Below are positions 1 through 11,834 of a stretch of DNA of 64,000 bases, in pieces. Within the stretch, counting starts at the first letter, position 1; every line of letters starts with the position of its first letter. Below the pieces are notes generated by a model, which was given only the letters and a program-made list of their open reading frames with translations, searched no databases and had not been told where the DNA came from. This stretch comes from Archegozetes longisetosus (Eukaryota; Arthropoda; Arachnida; Sarcoptiformes; Trhypochthoniidae): NCBI GenBank assembly GCA_018873245.2, contig JAEMBT020000009.1:6611180-6675179 (forward strand). The letters run 5' to 3'. The translations under genes were made by a program, and so were the position numbers.

Positions 1-664
1 CTCATCAAAGAGATAAACAGGAATTCAAGTAATTTTGTAAGTGGAAAAGTTCAATGAATGTAATTTCATTGTTTTCTTTTCAAAGGAAATTCGTACTTCA
101 AAACCATCTCAAGAGGAAAATCATTACAAAATGTTTGCCCACTAATGAATTTGAGAAGTAGATTCATTAAATTACGCGATACTACCAACAGTTTGGATCA
201 ATCGATTTCATTTATCGTCAAATTGGATATAATAGAGTCTATGATTTCAATAATGATCAATATCTACATGTTTGCCATATCAGAGCGAAGTTCTTTTTTT
301 AAAGATCAATCGAGATTATTAGCTTTCAATAGCATTACTTCGGCGATAAAACTGATTATCAGTTGTCTAGTTAACGGATTGGTACATGAGGAGTCTGACA
401 AAATTTATGCTATTTTGGATAATATGAACGCCCGAGTTTTGGATGAGCTAGAATACAATGAATGGCTTATGTTTAAGAATACTTCTCGGGAAATGAGATT
501 CGGTTTCACAATTGGAGGTTTTGCTGATCTGAGAAAAACAACATTGGTTGCGGTATGAAGTCTTAATTTTTAAAACAAGAATTAAAAATGATTTCTTCGA
601 AACTTTACAGATGTTCACATTCATACTGAACTATACGGTTATTCTATTACAAACTACTCGATAG
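1..664 (+). CDS. GR-1, gustatory-receptor-like protein, 3' part (5' end outside window)
   Basis: Seven-transmembrane chemoreceptor of the arthropod gustatory receptor type, expected in the dendritic membrane of sensory neurons (family knowledge). Exons read as 1-28 (tail of exon 1, phase 1, donor GTAATT), 86-552 and 611-664. Exon 2 is 467 nt, the same length as in GR-6, -8, -9 and -11, and encodes two hydrophobic segments plus the family motif GLVHEESDKIY and the FGFTIGGFADLRKTTL stretch before the last intron. The last exon gives NYTVILLQTTR and a stop. This matches the C-terminal TYhhhhhQF-type motif of GRs, behind a phase-0 intron as is usual for the family. All visible exons are open. The gene begins left of the window, so its N-terminus is not seen. 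Belongs to subfamily B. Confidence 0.82.
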
Positions 665-1068
665 GATATATCGGTGTACTTTAAGAATGAACATAATACT
701 AACTGGAATATGAAGCGTATATTAACAATTACTGGTACATTCAAACATAACTCCACTTAGTACTAAAATAAATCAAATCTAATTTCAACGTACTTTTTAG
801 CGTATGAACAAATATTTTTATAGAAAAATCTTAAAAAAGACTAGAAATATAAAACACTTGTTAAATTATATAAATTATAAAAATTATACGCACTATATTT
901 GATTGAGTTTATCAATCAATTTGTAAATCAAATATATAAATAAAACAAGATAAACACTTTCAAGATTATCATTTCTAAAAGCTAACGTTTTGTAAATACT
1001 AAAAAGTAAAAAAATATTTTCAAATCAAATAGACCTTGTCAAATTCATAAAAATCCATTTCCAAAATT
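665..1068 (+). promoter_or_regulatory. Intergenic DNA with conserved GR upstream block
   Basis: No gene is seen here. Around 843-925 lies a version of the block found upstream of subfamily B GR genes (AAAACACTTGT, then an ATATTTGATTGA-like stretch and a TTTGTAAATC-like stretch). It ends about 140 bp before the ATG of the GR-2 pseudogene. A promoter role is inferred from conservation and position only. Confidence 0.4.
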
Positions 1069-1235
1069 ATGGAGTTAATACATAGAAAGATCCCAATAAT
1101 AGTCAAGGTTTGTATTTGGTTCTATTGTTTATTTTGTACTCTTTTCAGCGAAATAGTATTTGATTCAACTTGTTGGCTTTATATCAATAAACATCTCAAA
1201 TATTTGATAATAAATAACTTAGATTTTAAATATCA

Positions 1236-1640
1236 TATGTTCCGGCTTACCACCTGTCCGGTTTTCATTCGGACAGTCCAGTTGACAGACGAGACCTCAA
1301 ACTGGACTATGGAATGTCCGATTTTGTCCCAAATAATTAACCAAAGCCGGATTATATTGCACTCATGTTCACCATTATGTATAATCTTTGTTTAAAACAT
1401 AAGAATAAATTATTGACACGAAATCTTAAGGTAAAAACTTATGTAAAAGTTAATTTTGATTTCAAATGTTCTCAATTTCATGACTTCGTAAAAAATAATA
1501 ATGAAATACTAAAATCTGCAAAATCTAACACTAAGTACACCTTTAAATTGAGTAAGTAATTGTATTAAATCTAATAATCGACTAAAAATTTTTTGAAAAT
1601 ATCAAAGGGGACAATTATAGGTTTCTATTCCCGTTTTGAC
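1236..1640 (+). mobile_element. hAT-type relic inside GR-2 exon 1
   Basis: Begins near ACCACCTGTCCGG, which resembles the TAGGGTGACCACC ends of the hAT at 25742-28260. Residues coded at about 1430-1557 (KTYVKVNFDF, then NEILKSAKSNTKYTF) match the C-terminal tail seen in the hAT relic at 58516-58930 (CIKNNFIMDC, then EKLLKSVKSNKKY). The element is internally deleted and its right end is blurred, so borders are approximate and no target duplication was found. Confidence 0.5.
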
Positions 1641-1806
1641 TTGGACAAAGATTGTAAACCTGCATACATTCGATTATATTTTGTTTCTATACACCCAGAA
1701 ACTCATCACTAGTAGTTTAGTGTATAAGTCAGACTTGATTTTGCTATGCTTTATGGAATTTGGGATATATTTTTTCGCAATCCATTCATATATTAACCAC
1801 AGTATT

Positions 1807-2290
1807 ATAGGTGCAAGAAACTCCTATAATAAAATGCGCTGCAATTTTCTTCTCACTTCACTCACTAAATCACAAAGGAAAGCACATAACAGGGGATTGC
1901 GTAAAAATACTTTATTGAATTTCACGAAAAAAATTGTACATAAAATCAGCTACTCTTGAGCTGGACACAAACTCTCCCTCAACTCCCGAAACGACTTTTT
2001 AAATATGTTTGAAGTTGAGGTCAAGATCACGTATTTTTCGATTGTAGTTTGATGACGTTATTCGCTGATCATTTGCTGGTGACCATCTACATAACCAGCT
2101 ACATGACCAGCTAAATGAACTCAAAGATCACTTATTGATAAGTGATCAATGAGTTGTTTACACATGTATTTCTGAATCCGAAAATAGCCCGGATTCAGAG
2201 AAACGTTTCTTTACAATTTCAAACTTAGAAATAGGACATTGAGTCCTATCAATAATTGATAACTTATGAGTGCGAAATACTTTATGCACT
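1807..2290. mobile_element. 484-bp non-autonomous element with 9-bp target duplication (CACAGTATT)
   Basis: CACAGTATT occurs at 1798-1806 and 2291-2299. Removing one copy and the intervening 484 bp restores the GR reading ATTAACCACAGTATTTTATG, parallel to other GR genes (VNIFYAN). It has no coding capacity. Its ends are only weakly inverted (GGTGCAAGAAACTCC against AGTGCATAAAGTATTTCGCAC). A 9-bp duplication suits Mutator-like elements, but the class is an inference. Confidence 0.6.
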
Positions 2291-2404
2291 CACAGTATTT
2301 TATGCAAACTTAAGTGGAATTACTTTACAAAATTTTCTATTAAATGGATGTCATCAAGAATCAGGTTAATCTATTCAATTGTATAGATCGCTTATTTAAT
2401 ACTA

Positions 2405-2536
2405 GAAGTTGATACGAGAGTCTCGAAATCTTACTTGCTATATAGATAAATCCTTCGGAAATTGAAGTTTGGAGAAAAGATACTATATAAAAGACTCTAA
2501 ATTGATAACCTCGACTCTCGAAAATATCAACCTATA
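2405..2536. mobile_element. 132-bp MITE with 9-bp target duplication (TTAATACTA)
   Basis: TTAATACTA at 2396-2404 and 2537-2545 flanks a short insert with imperfect inverted ends (GTTGATACGAGAGTC against GACTCTCGAAAATATCAAC). Excising it restores the GR exon 1 order seen in intact genes (WIAHIILPI region). Second 9-bp-duplication element in the same pseudogene. Confidence 0.6.
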
Positions 2537-3017
2537 CTTAATACTACCCATATTAATGGTTTCTTACGAACTCTGTTCTACAAATTTGACTCAAACAACA
2601 AAATTGTTATTGATTATAACCATATTTATGTTTTAAGTTTGTGTTTTCATAACTATTTTGATCGTATCATCTTTGACTTGAATCGCTTCGATATATTCCC
2701 ACGAATGCTTAAATATTTTGAAACTGGATCACTTTAAAGAAATAAATATAAATTAAATTTTATAAGTAAGATAGTTCAATGAATGTTATTTCATTTGATT
2801 TTTTCCATCTAAGGAAAGTTCTTACCCAAAGATATCTTTAAAGCAAAGTAATCACAAAATAATTGTTCACTCGTGAATCTAAGGAACAAACTCACTACAT
2901 TCCGCAATATTATTAATAGTTTGAATAAAACAATCTCAATGATCGTCAAACCGGACTTAACAGAGACTATAATTTCTATGATGGTTAATATGTTCGCCAT
3001 ACCAGAGTGAAAGCCTT

Positions 3018-5060
3018 TCATAATATCATGAAACTTTAGCCACTGAATAAAATTAAATTAAGACAATTTGAACCTTAATTCTAAAGTTTATGAATTGTCA
3101 TTTCAAAATAACACATATTTGATGTTTGTGATAAACTTGAGTTCAAAAAATAAATATCAGATTAAGTTGAACTTTCGAATATTTTACCAAATATGGAGTA
3201 CGAAAATGCTTTCTCAAGATTCTGAAGAGTAAGAACTTGTTTGAGAAATTCAATGTCAGGTCCATCTGAAACATGAGCAACGAGAGATTAAGAGAAATCA
3301 TATTATAATTATTTTAAGAAAATTTCACATGTTACTACAAATAGTATTCGTTTGTTCTTCTTTTATCGATTTAACTTAAAAGAAATTAGACTTAATTCGG
3401 GTTTCAATACTTTATACTTTGGAAAATTTATCCTGAGTGCAGAGTTTTATAGCTTCTTTTGTCGCACCTTTCCTAACAATAATTACGCTTACTTTTCTAT
3501 GAATACATGACTGAAATCAAATATTCTCTATAATATAATAAATATACAAAATCTTAAAAAATATAGAGGTTATAAAATAAACACTTTTAGGCTTTATTTA
3601 TACAGGTATCTGCTATCATAACAACACATAAATAAAATGCTATAACTTATAGTCAAATATTTTTTACTATGTTTGAATATTTTAATGTTTTCTAATTCAA
3701 TCGTAATATGATGATACGATAATGAGGCAAAAAACATTTCCTTGCAAATCTAGTTAATGATTATTAGTGTGTTGTGACTACTTAAGCTTATGCAGGACTT
3801 AACTACTAAAGTATTACTTATTGTTGTACTAAATCATCACATATTTGCTAACTGGTGGTTGGCCTAACCTAAGAAGTATAACTAAGGTGATAAAGGTGAA
3901 AATTGTTAAATTGAAAGTGATGAATAAACCGGAACTAAAAAAAGATTTAAAACAATTTATACCCCCTTTAGTGTATGAGGATCTGGTCTCTAGGCTTAAG
4001 GTTAAGTTAGTTCTAACACAGATATTTTTATGAAAATAACGGTATTGTGGTTTTTAGAATTATCTACCAAGTTTTTGATTTAATTATCTTCCGATGTCTT
4101 ACAACAATAAGAATATATTTTTAATGTAACTAATTTTTTCATAAGTCTTAAGATATTGATTTTCAATTTTAAAGTTACTTTTTTGAGTTTTACTCACTTC
4201 ATGTTTTGTGAAAGAACGCTTTGAGTTATTTTCGGATTTTTATCAACTCCTTTAATGATTTTAATAGACAACTTAAAAGTTATTTTCACTTGAAATCTTT
4301 CATCTTCATCGTCTTTTCACACATTAATCATTATTAATTGAAATGCATGATTAAAAAACTCGATAATTTTAATATAAATTAACAATCGTTTGGTTTACAG
4401 CTTATTAGAATGTATTATTCAAATGAGTCTGTAGTAAATCTATCGTGGTCGCATAACTAACAGGGTCACTCTACTAAAATATTTTTGCATTAAGAAAGAG
4501 TAGTGTTGATCTAAAAATGGGTTCTTATCTTTACTGGTCGCTCACACTATTTCTACTTCATATATAGAATATATTCAAAATTTGACATATTCGTGATTGA
4601 ATGATAAATTCAAATTAAAATTAATATTTTAATAAACTTAATTCTTTTTTGTAACGAATTAGATAATAGAATTATTATTGAATTTAATAAAGATATTACC
4701 GATCGATCCAATCGATCACTGTTGGATTCATGTGTCATTAACTTAATGTTTAGCTTTATTTTTCTCATAAAGTAAATACAGTGGAACACTTAAAATAATT
4801 GTCTATTTGAAGACTTGTCATTAAACGCAATGACTCGATCAACAATTCCAAAACTTTATTCAAAGCACAATAAGTATTTCAATATAAAAACTTTGATTTT
4901 CTAAATTTAATTGGTTTGAGTAATAATAAATTAATTCGAAAATTCTCATTAGTGTTATTGTTGGGAAGGTTTGAAGATTCTTAGATAGAAATAAATCTTC
5001 AAAAAAGTTTGATAACAGAATTATAGAAAGATATCTTCAAATAACAATTGTTTATAAAAA
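3018..5060. other. AT-rich intergenic region, no gene recognised
   Basis: About 2 kb between GR-2 and GR-3. Only short open frames occur, for example 62 codons at 3845-4033 rich in Lys and Val, with no family resemblance. No RNA gene, tandem repeat or terminal-repeat element was recognised. Confidence 0.5.
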
Positions 5061-6360
5061 ATGCTACAAATGAGTTTAAAAGTTTCAAAAATAATCAGAA
5101 CTTATATTTGGATTTATCGTATTCTTAGTATAACTTTCGGTGGCATTGCTATTAACTCAATCGATGAACTCTATATCAATAAATATCTAAATTATTATGG
5201 ATATTTTGGTCTCATTTTAATCACTTCAATCAATATTCACGCATTTACATTCTTCACAGTATCGGGTGAACCCAATCATTTTTACAAGTCAGGACCATTA
5301 CTATTTTATTATATGACATTTCTACTCAAAGCATTACAAGTAATTCAAGTTTCAATAAATCTCTGGTTGTTGAATAGAAACGGCATCAAATTCTTTCAAA
5401 TTTTCTATAAGTATAAAATCGAGTTTAAGAAGAATCAAATCATACTAATTATTATATGGATAATCTATATGTTGATACCTATACTACTCTCTTGTATTAA
5501 AATTATTGACGGTTCTTTTAAAAAAATATACGAATCGAGTCCTAATGAATGGACAATTATGTCCACTTTCGGTTCATTACTAATTAAAATGTATAATTTT
5601 ATAATAGTTTGGACCGTACCATTCTTAACATGGATTATATCATTGCATTTCTATGAATACTTAATTCAGATCAAACAATCTATTCTTCAAAAGCTTCAAA
5701 CAAATTCAGGTATTCAATATTTTTAATGTTTAGCTTTTAAAAGCAGTTTTTAGTTATTGAATTTATACTTGGGAGTATTTTAGTAAATATTATTATCTTA
5801 TTTCTAACGCATAACAGATAAGGTTAAAGTTTCAAAATCATATCATTTTGTGGAATTGAAAAGTCATTTGATTAGAATCCGAAATACAATCAGTGAATTA
5901 GATAAGTCGCTTTCTTTGGTATTGATTTTGGACATCATGGAAACAATTGTTGCTGACATGTGTAATATTTATGCATTTGCTATTGTAATAAATAAATCAT
6001 ATATTATTACGTACACGAGATCATTTGCATTCAGATGTATTGCATCAACTATCAAGTTAATTATAAATTGTTTTATGAATGGTTTGGTTCATGAAGAGTC
6101 AGAACAAATATATTCCGTCTTGGATGAAATGAATGCAAGAGATTTGGATGAATTAGAATATAAGGAATTGGTTTTATTTAAGACTATATCTCGTGAAACA
6201 AGTTTTGGTTTTACTATTGGAGGTTTTGCTGCTTTGAGAAAAACAACACTCATTCCGGTGAAAATGAGTTAAGTTTTATGATTGTAACTGATTCATGATT
6301 TTTCTATAGATTTTAACCTTCATATTGAGCTATACCGTAATTTTACTACAAACTTCTTAA
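5061..6360 (+). CDS. GR-3, intact gustatory-receptor-like protein (379 aa, subfamily A)
   Basis: Three exons: 5061-5709 (649 nt, ends phase 1 at TTCAG with donor GTATTC), 5818-6257 (440 nt, acceptor ATAACAG, donor GTGAAA) and 6310-6360 (acceptor CTATAG). They join without a stop into 380 codons including the stop. Hydrophobic segments cover much of exon 1 (TWIYRILSITFGGIAI at the start, ILIIIWIIYMLIPILL near residue 140, WTVPFLTWIISLHF near residue 195), two more are in exon 2, and TM7 (LSYTVILLQTS) is in exon 3. The conserved GLVHEESEQIY and FGFTIGGFAALRKTTL motifs are present. Start chosen at the first ATG giving the MLQMSLKVSK N-terminus shared with GR-5. Ligand unknown. Confidence 0.85.
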
Positions 6361-6748
6361 TAAAAATTGGACCATCATTCAAATGATATGAACATTCTGA
6401 GCAATCATTTATTCTTAAAAGGTTTGAAAAAAGAGTTTTTTTCCATCAATATACTTATACTTTTTAAATACTTCTAGATAGTATTCATTCTATAATTTAT
6501 AAACTATTTTTAGAAATTTTTTCAATGATTTGAAAAAAACATTTTCGAGTATTTAATAATTTGGTCAAAATGATATAGTCTTATTGGAAATTATGCTTTA
6601 TTTAGTCCTCACCAACTCTTTAAACGTCGGAATATATTTAACGCTAGAAGCTTTTGGAATATTGCTGGATTATTGCTATTTCTACATAGAATTATATATT
6701 AGTCAATTTAATCCTTCGTCACAACTTAACTTCCGAAAACGTAAAATT
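6361..6748. other. Intergenic spacer, remnant of GR upstream DNA
   Basis: The stretch around 6588-6650 (TTATTTAGTC followed by TTCTTTAAACGTCGGAA) recurs upstream of GR-8 near 51260 and GR-9 near 55090. It is duplicated GR 5' flank rather than a gene. The 70-codon frame at 6584-6796 lies in it and is not credible. Confidence 0.4.
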
Positions 6749-7163
6749 AACTGTGGGGTAAAATGTTTTCCATGCTTTATATCTGTTCTAGGTTAGTCCG
6801 AATGCTATCAGAATCAAAGTTAGCTCTTGTTTTCGAAGTTTTAATATACTAATTAATTAATTTCTAGTTGTTATCTGTTACAGCGTCATCAGCAGCTCAA
6901 ATGGCTAGTAGCGACATTACAGCGCTGTGACACATATAGTAAACACGAAACACCGCGATGTTAGGAGGAATTTCTGTCCTTAGAAAGACATGTTTCCAGA
7001 AAAAAAATTTAAATAAAGTTAGAAGTTTAGATTAATCAGGATTTTTGTCATTTAAAGCCAGATATATGACTGAGGAATAGCTAAATTTTTAAGAAATGAT
7101 GAAAATCTGTTGATTTTAGCGAGATTTTTAAAGTCAAACTAGAAAGCACTTTACCCCGCAGTT
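6749..7163 (+). mobile_element. MITE family 1, copy A (TIR AACTGTGGGGTAAAATG)
   Basis: Inverted ends AACTGTGGGGTAAAATG and CACTTTACCCCGCAGTT. A second copy in the opposite orientation lies at 53642-54067, and both share internal landmarks (TCTGTTCTAGGTTAGTCC, GTTATCTG(T/C)TACAGC, and a GATTAATC tract). No coding capacity. A TA-type target is possible because TA flanks both ends, which would suit the Tc1/mariner superfamily, but this is not proven. Confidence 0.65.
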
Positions 7164-7268
7164 ATGAAGATGAGTTAATCAACAAAATTAAATCAATATA
7201 ACATACAATCAGATAAATGTATTCATATGAATTGTATAGACTTCATTTGAGAAAATATTTTTGTATCT

Positions 7269-7408
7269 TAGGGTGACTACTCTCAACCTTCGAAAATATT
7301 GAAAAATGCAGTATATTTGTTTACAGTACAAAATTTGAACATATGAGCATGTATTGAAAAAGCACTACTTTACGTTGATAATCAACGCATTGCGCACTAG
7401 TCGCCCTG
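7269..7408. mobile_element. Short hAT-like MITE
   Basis: About 140 bp with ends TAGGGTGACTAC and ACTAGTCGCCCTGA, close to the TAGGGTGACCACC ends of the complete hAT at 25742. No clear target duplication was seen. Confidence 0.45.
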
Positions 7409-7577
7409 AAATCCAATAATATCTTCTGATCTGTAGAAAAATATTGACAAGGAAATACAAAATATTTGACAATTAACAAATATTATATTTATCGCATTTG
7501 ATTAGTTTTTCCCTTAATTTTTAAATTTATAGATGCAAAATAAGAAAAACAATTTTAAGCTAATCAGCTTTGTAAAG

Positions 7578-8735
7578 GAAATTCATACTCACAAACTATC
7601 TCTATTGTAAAATTTTCACAAAATATTCGTCTACTCATGAACCTGAGAAACAAATTCGCCAAATTTCACAATACTATTAACAGTTTAGATCAATCATTTT
7701 TATTGATTGTCAAATTGAACATAACAGAGACTAATTTCAATTATGGTCGATATCTTTATGTTCACCATGCTTCCGCGTCAAAATATCTTCCCAAAATGTC
7801 ACCATACAAAAATTTCACATAAAAATGTAGATTTTAGAATTTTTCCTATTATATGCATTCCAAGAGAAATGAACAAGAGCAACACAACTTTGAAAACTTT
7901 TATTAGAATGAACTCGTTTACTTCATTTAATTATAGTAATAGAATATAAACCTACTAATTTGCCGATAATGATTAATGATGACATATAAATCGGAGTAAG
8001 ATCTGGGCCTTCTTAGCAAGGAAGATCATTCATAAGTAGATATTGGAAAAATTAGCGATTTAAACTCTTCAACTATAAACTACTTTGACATAGGCCTCGA
8101 TAAGAGACTATTCATAAATATACTCTTTGAAACCTTGTTTTCGCTATTTTTTACGATCAGTGATAAAATAATTAAATTCTGTATCTAGTTTTCACTTTTG
8201 TTAATTATAAAGGTAATTTTTGTATGGCAACATTATTTTCGGCGACATAATTGGCATTGACATTTTCGGGTGATATTTTGATGCGAAACTCTTAAATTGA
8301 AGAGCGATCGAAAGATTTGGCTTTCAAAATATTACTTTTGTGATTAAATTAGTTATCAATTGTCTAATTAATAGATTAGCACATGAAGAGTCTGACAAAA
8401 TTCATGCTATTTTGGATAATACGAACGTTTGAGACTTGGGTGAACCAGAATATAATGAATAGCTTATGTTTAAGAATACTTCTTGAGAAATGAGATTCGG
8501 TTTCACAATTGGAGATTATGCTGATCTGAGAAAGACAACTTTAATTGTGGCATAAAATTTTCATTTGTCAGTAAGAACTGAAAGTAATTTATTCTATCTA
8601 AAAACAACTCTAATAGTATGAAAGAATGGATAATTTACTTGGAATGAATAGTTGAACTTTATGTTATTAATAGATCTTTTCACTCATATTTAACTATTGT
8701 GTTATTATTCTATAACTTCTAAATACAAAACAGAT
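7578..8735 (+). pseudogene. GR-4, gustatory-receptor-like pseudogene lacking exon 1
   Basis: Exon 2 starts after an AAAG acceptor at 7577 and reads as a GR (MNLRNKFAKF, NTINSLDQSF, LNITET). It is split by an inverted-repeat insertion at about 7778-8281 and resumes at about 8282-8550 (KLVINCLINRLAHEESDKIHAILDN), with in-frame stops (for example TGA after NTNV). A degenerate TM7 exon follows at about 8683-8735. Exon 1 is absent although an upstream-block-like stretch is present near 7440-7560. Subfamily B, non-functional. Confidence 0.75.
7778..8281. mobile_element. Fold-back MITE inside GR-4 exon 2
   Basis: Ends TCAAAATATCTTCCCAAAATG and, inverted, TCAAAATATCACCCGAAAATG. Further inverted blocks around CCATACAAAAATT lie inside. 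It is inserted exactly where GR-4 exon 2 homology breaks (before GCGAAACT). No coding capacity; target duplication unclear. Confidence 0.55.
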
Positions 8736-9063
8736 TGATCTGAAGTCTGGATAATGAGTCTAACCAATAATATGGATATAATATTCTTATTACTTCATCT
8801 ATTATTTATTGATAAATCATTTTCAAATTACTTAATGCTTCAAAATACTTTAAGATTTAACTCTTTTTAAATAAAAGGTTAAAGTATATCAAGGATATTG
8901 TTGAAATGAATGTATATATTAGTGATATTTCTTATCAAAGACGATTGTATTCATTTGTTATTAACTAAATTTTTTGCAACAGTTTTATTTCTCGTATACT
9001 CAGTACAACTGAATATTTAAACAAGCTTTTTCTTTAAAGGCTTTAAGTAGTACTTAACTGTGA
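8736..9063. other. Intergenic, nothing recognised
   Basis: AT-rich sequence between the GR-4 relic and the mariner fragment. No gene or repeat was recognised. Confidence 0.4.
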
Positions 9064-9465
9064 AAACATAAAGAAACTTGTCTGAAAAAGGGAGTGATTC
9101 TTCACCGCGATAATGCCAGACCACATAATGCAAAAATCAGAAAACAAAAAATTAATGAGTTTGATTGGGAAGTCCTCCCTCACCCTGGATATAGCTCTGA
9201 TCTTGCTCCTTCAGATTACCATTTGTTTCAATCGCTTCGACACTTTCTTAATGGTAAAGACTTCGATACAGAAGAGGACATCGAAAAAGCAGTCTCTGAT
9301 TTCTTTGACTCTAAAGACAAAGATTTCTATCGCAGGGGCATTGAAGTTCTGCCACAAAGATGGGAGACTGTCATCGAAAATGATGGCTATTATATAATTG
9401 ATTAAAGTTTTATATCATTTAATAAAAATGTATTTGTTTAATTTAGTTCAAATACGCGGATACTT
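9064..9465 (+). pseudogene. mariner transposase, C-terminal fragment
   Basis: A 103-codon open frame (9094-9405) matches the C-terminal part of mariner transposases: LHRDNARPH (second catalytic Asp region), WEVLPHPGYSSDLAPSDYHLF (third Asp in SDYHLF, DD34D arrangement), then a fragment resembling FY-GIEVLPQRWETVI at the usual C-terminus. The N-terminal two thirds, including the helix-turn-helix and the first catalytic Asp, are missing, so it cannot be autonomous. The AAATACGCGGATACTTTCT stretch after it is probably the element's 3' end. An overlapping +2 frame is a shadow. Confidence 0.85.
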
Positions 9466-10015
9466 TCTTTCCAGCCTTATATATTAAATGAATGCTATTT
9501 TATACTTTTTGATCTAAATAGATTAAATTGAATGACAGGTCTTGTAGAAACAAGGTTTAAGTATTCCATTAAAATAATTACATAGAGAAATAAACGTGTT
9601 AGACTGTTTATCGCGAACTGTTATGTAAATAAGATTTCGATATAAAAATGATTAGAATTTCGACAAAATTAATATATGAATCATTGTATACTGCTGTTGA
9701 TTATGAAATTTTCAATTACATAATCGTATTTTGACTGATAAGAAAATTTACAGTTTATTTTTATCGAAGAAACAGTTTTCGAGATTTTGATTTATAAATT
9801 AATAAAACTACCATGAATAAAAAAATTGTATTTTATTTTACAAAATCTTAAGATTTCTGATAATATTTTAGTTACTAAGTTTTTGAATCAGTGTCGACTG
9901 GAATAAGTATTTAAAAAAACATAAATACAAAGTTAAAATAAAGAAAAAATTATTTTTCAATCGTTTTAAGAACTATTCAAAATATTCATATTTATGAGTG
10001 ATAACTCAATATTTA
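9466..10015. other. Intergenic, nothing recognised
   Basis: About 550 bp of AT-rich DNA between the mariner fragment and the 3' end of GR-5. No element or gene was recognised. Confidence 0.4.
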
Positions 10016-11312
10016 TTAAGATGTTTGCAATAAAATAACGGTATAGCTCAATATGAAGGTCAATATCTATAGAAAAAAAACAAATTAGTTTCAATCATAA
10101 AACTTAATTCATTTTCACCGGAATCAGTGTTGTTTTTCTCAAAGCAGCAAAACCTCCAATAGTAAAACCAAAACTTGTTTCACGAGATATAGTCTTAAAT
10201 AAAACCAATTCTTTATATTCTGATTTATTCAAATCTCTTACATTAATTTCATCCAAAACAGCATATATTCTTTCGGACTCTTCGTGAACCAAACCATTCA
10301 TAAAACAATTTATAATTAACTTAACAGTTGATGAGGTACATCTGAATGCAAATGATCTCGAGTATGGATTCATATATGATTTATTTTTTGTAATAGCAAA
10401 TGCATAAATATTACACATGACAGCAACAATTGTTTCTATGATGTCCAAAATCAATACCAAAGAAAGTGACTTATCTAATTCACTGATTGTATTTCGGATT
10501 CTAATCAAATGACTTTTCAATTCCACAAAATGATATGATTGTGAAACCTTAATCTTATCTGTTATGTGTTAGAAATAAGAAAATGATATATTAATACAGT
10601 AATTCCAGATATAAATTGAACAACTGATAACTAATTTTAGATGCTAAATAATAAAGTTATTGAATACCTGAATTTGTTTGAAGCTTTTGAAGAATAAATT
10701 GTTTAATTTGAATGAAGTGTTCATAGAAATGCAAAGATATAGTCCATATTAAGAACGGCACTGTCCAAACTACCATAATATTACATATTCTGAGTAAAGT
10801 TGAGCCGAAAATAGACATTATTGTCCACTTATTCGGATTTGATTCGTATATGTATTTAAAACTTCCATCAAAAAATTTAAGAAAAACGATTAATAAAGGT
10901 ATCAATATGTGAAGTATCCATACAATTATTAGTTTGACATGGCCCTTTTAAACTCAATTTTATATTTATGGAAAATTTTGAAGAATTTGATGCCGTCTCT
11001 ATTCAAGAACCAGAGATTCATTGAAACTTGAATTACTTGTAACCCGTTGACCAGTAATGTCATATAGGATATTACTGGTACCGGTTTGTAAATTTGATTG
11101 GGTTCAAACGATATTATGACGAATGAAAATGCGTGAATATTGACTAAAGTGATTAAAATGAAACTGGAATATCCATAATATTTCAGATATTTATTAGTAT
11201 ATAGTTTGTCGGTTTTGTTGATAGCAATGCCGCCGAAAGTTATACCAAGAATACGATAAATCCAAATATAAGTTCTGATTATTTTTGAGACTTTCAGATC
11301 AATTTGTGTCAT
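10016..11312 (-). pseudogene. GR-5, gustatory-receptor-like gene with one frameshift (subfamily A)
   Basis: Minus strand, closely related to GR-3. Exon 1 is 11312-10668, exon 2 10558-10119, exon 3 10066-10016, with the same splice sites (TTCAG/GTATTC, ATAACAG, CTATAG). ATG gives MTQIDLKVSKIIRTYIWIYR. Near 10940 the frame shifts by one nucleotide: it reads KIEFKRAMSN then stop in one frame, while the GR continues (LIIVWILHILIPLLI) in another. Exon 2 is fully open with GLVHEESERIY and GFTIGGFAALRKTTL. Exon 3 gives LSYTVILLQTS. Either a young pseudogene or a sequencing error in an otherwise intact gene. Confidence 0.8.
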
Positions 11313-11834
11313 CTTTCTTGAAAGATTGGTAAACGATTATAATTTAAGTATATTTTTCTATAATTCTATTATTAAACTTGTTCGAATATATATTTTTCTG
11401 ACTAAGAATCTTTGAGAACTTCTCAACATTAACACTGATGAGACTCTTCAAATCAATTTACTATTACTTGAATTAATGAGATTTAAACATTAAAGTTTTT
11501 ATATTAAGACACTTTGTATGTTTCACTTAGATATAGTTCGAATTTGTTGATCGAGTTAATGTGTTGAATGGTAAGCTTTCAAACAGGCAATTTGTTTAAG
11601 TGTTCATTGTATTGATTATATAAGAAGAAACAATACTGTTAGAACAAAACATGTGATTAAAAGAATTGTTGATAATACAATTCACTTATTAACTATAAAG
11701 ATGCGGATAAGAATATTATTCTACTTTTAATTATTCAATTTTAAACTGTAATTCAACATATTGTATAGAAATTTAAACAAACTATATATCATTTTAAAAC
11801 ATAATTTCTCAGCTTTAGCACAATATATTATGAG
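11313..11834. other. 5' flank of GR-5, nothing else recognised
   Basis: AT-rich DNA. Some stretches resemble the region upstream of GR-3 (about 4730-5060), as expected for a duplicated promoter of subfamily A. No separate gene. Confidence 0.4.

Larger units (their letters stand above)
1069..3017 (+). pseudogene. GR-2, gustatory-receptor-like pseudogene broken by three insertions
   Basis: Starts with ATG and a GR-like N-terminus (MELIHRKIPIIVKVCIWFY, then LYINKHLKYL). The coding sequence is interrupted at about 1236-1640 by a hAT relic, at 1807-2290 by an element flanked by a 9-bp repeat, and at 2405-2536 by a 132-bp element also flanked by a 9-bp repeat. GR exon 1 sequence resumes after each: about 1665-1797, 2300-2395 and 2546-2730. 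A partial exon 2 follows at about 2813-3017 (MNLRNKF-like start, IISMMVNM), ending in a premature stop and loss of the rest. The opposite-strand open frame at 2809-3021 is its shadow. Non-functional; closest to subfamily B. Confidence 0.75.

Noticed and set aside
3845-4033. 62-codon Lys/Val-rich frame
   Set aside because: No domain, no splice context and not conserved elsewhere in the window.
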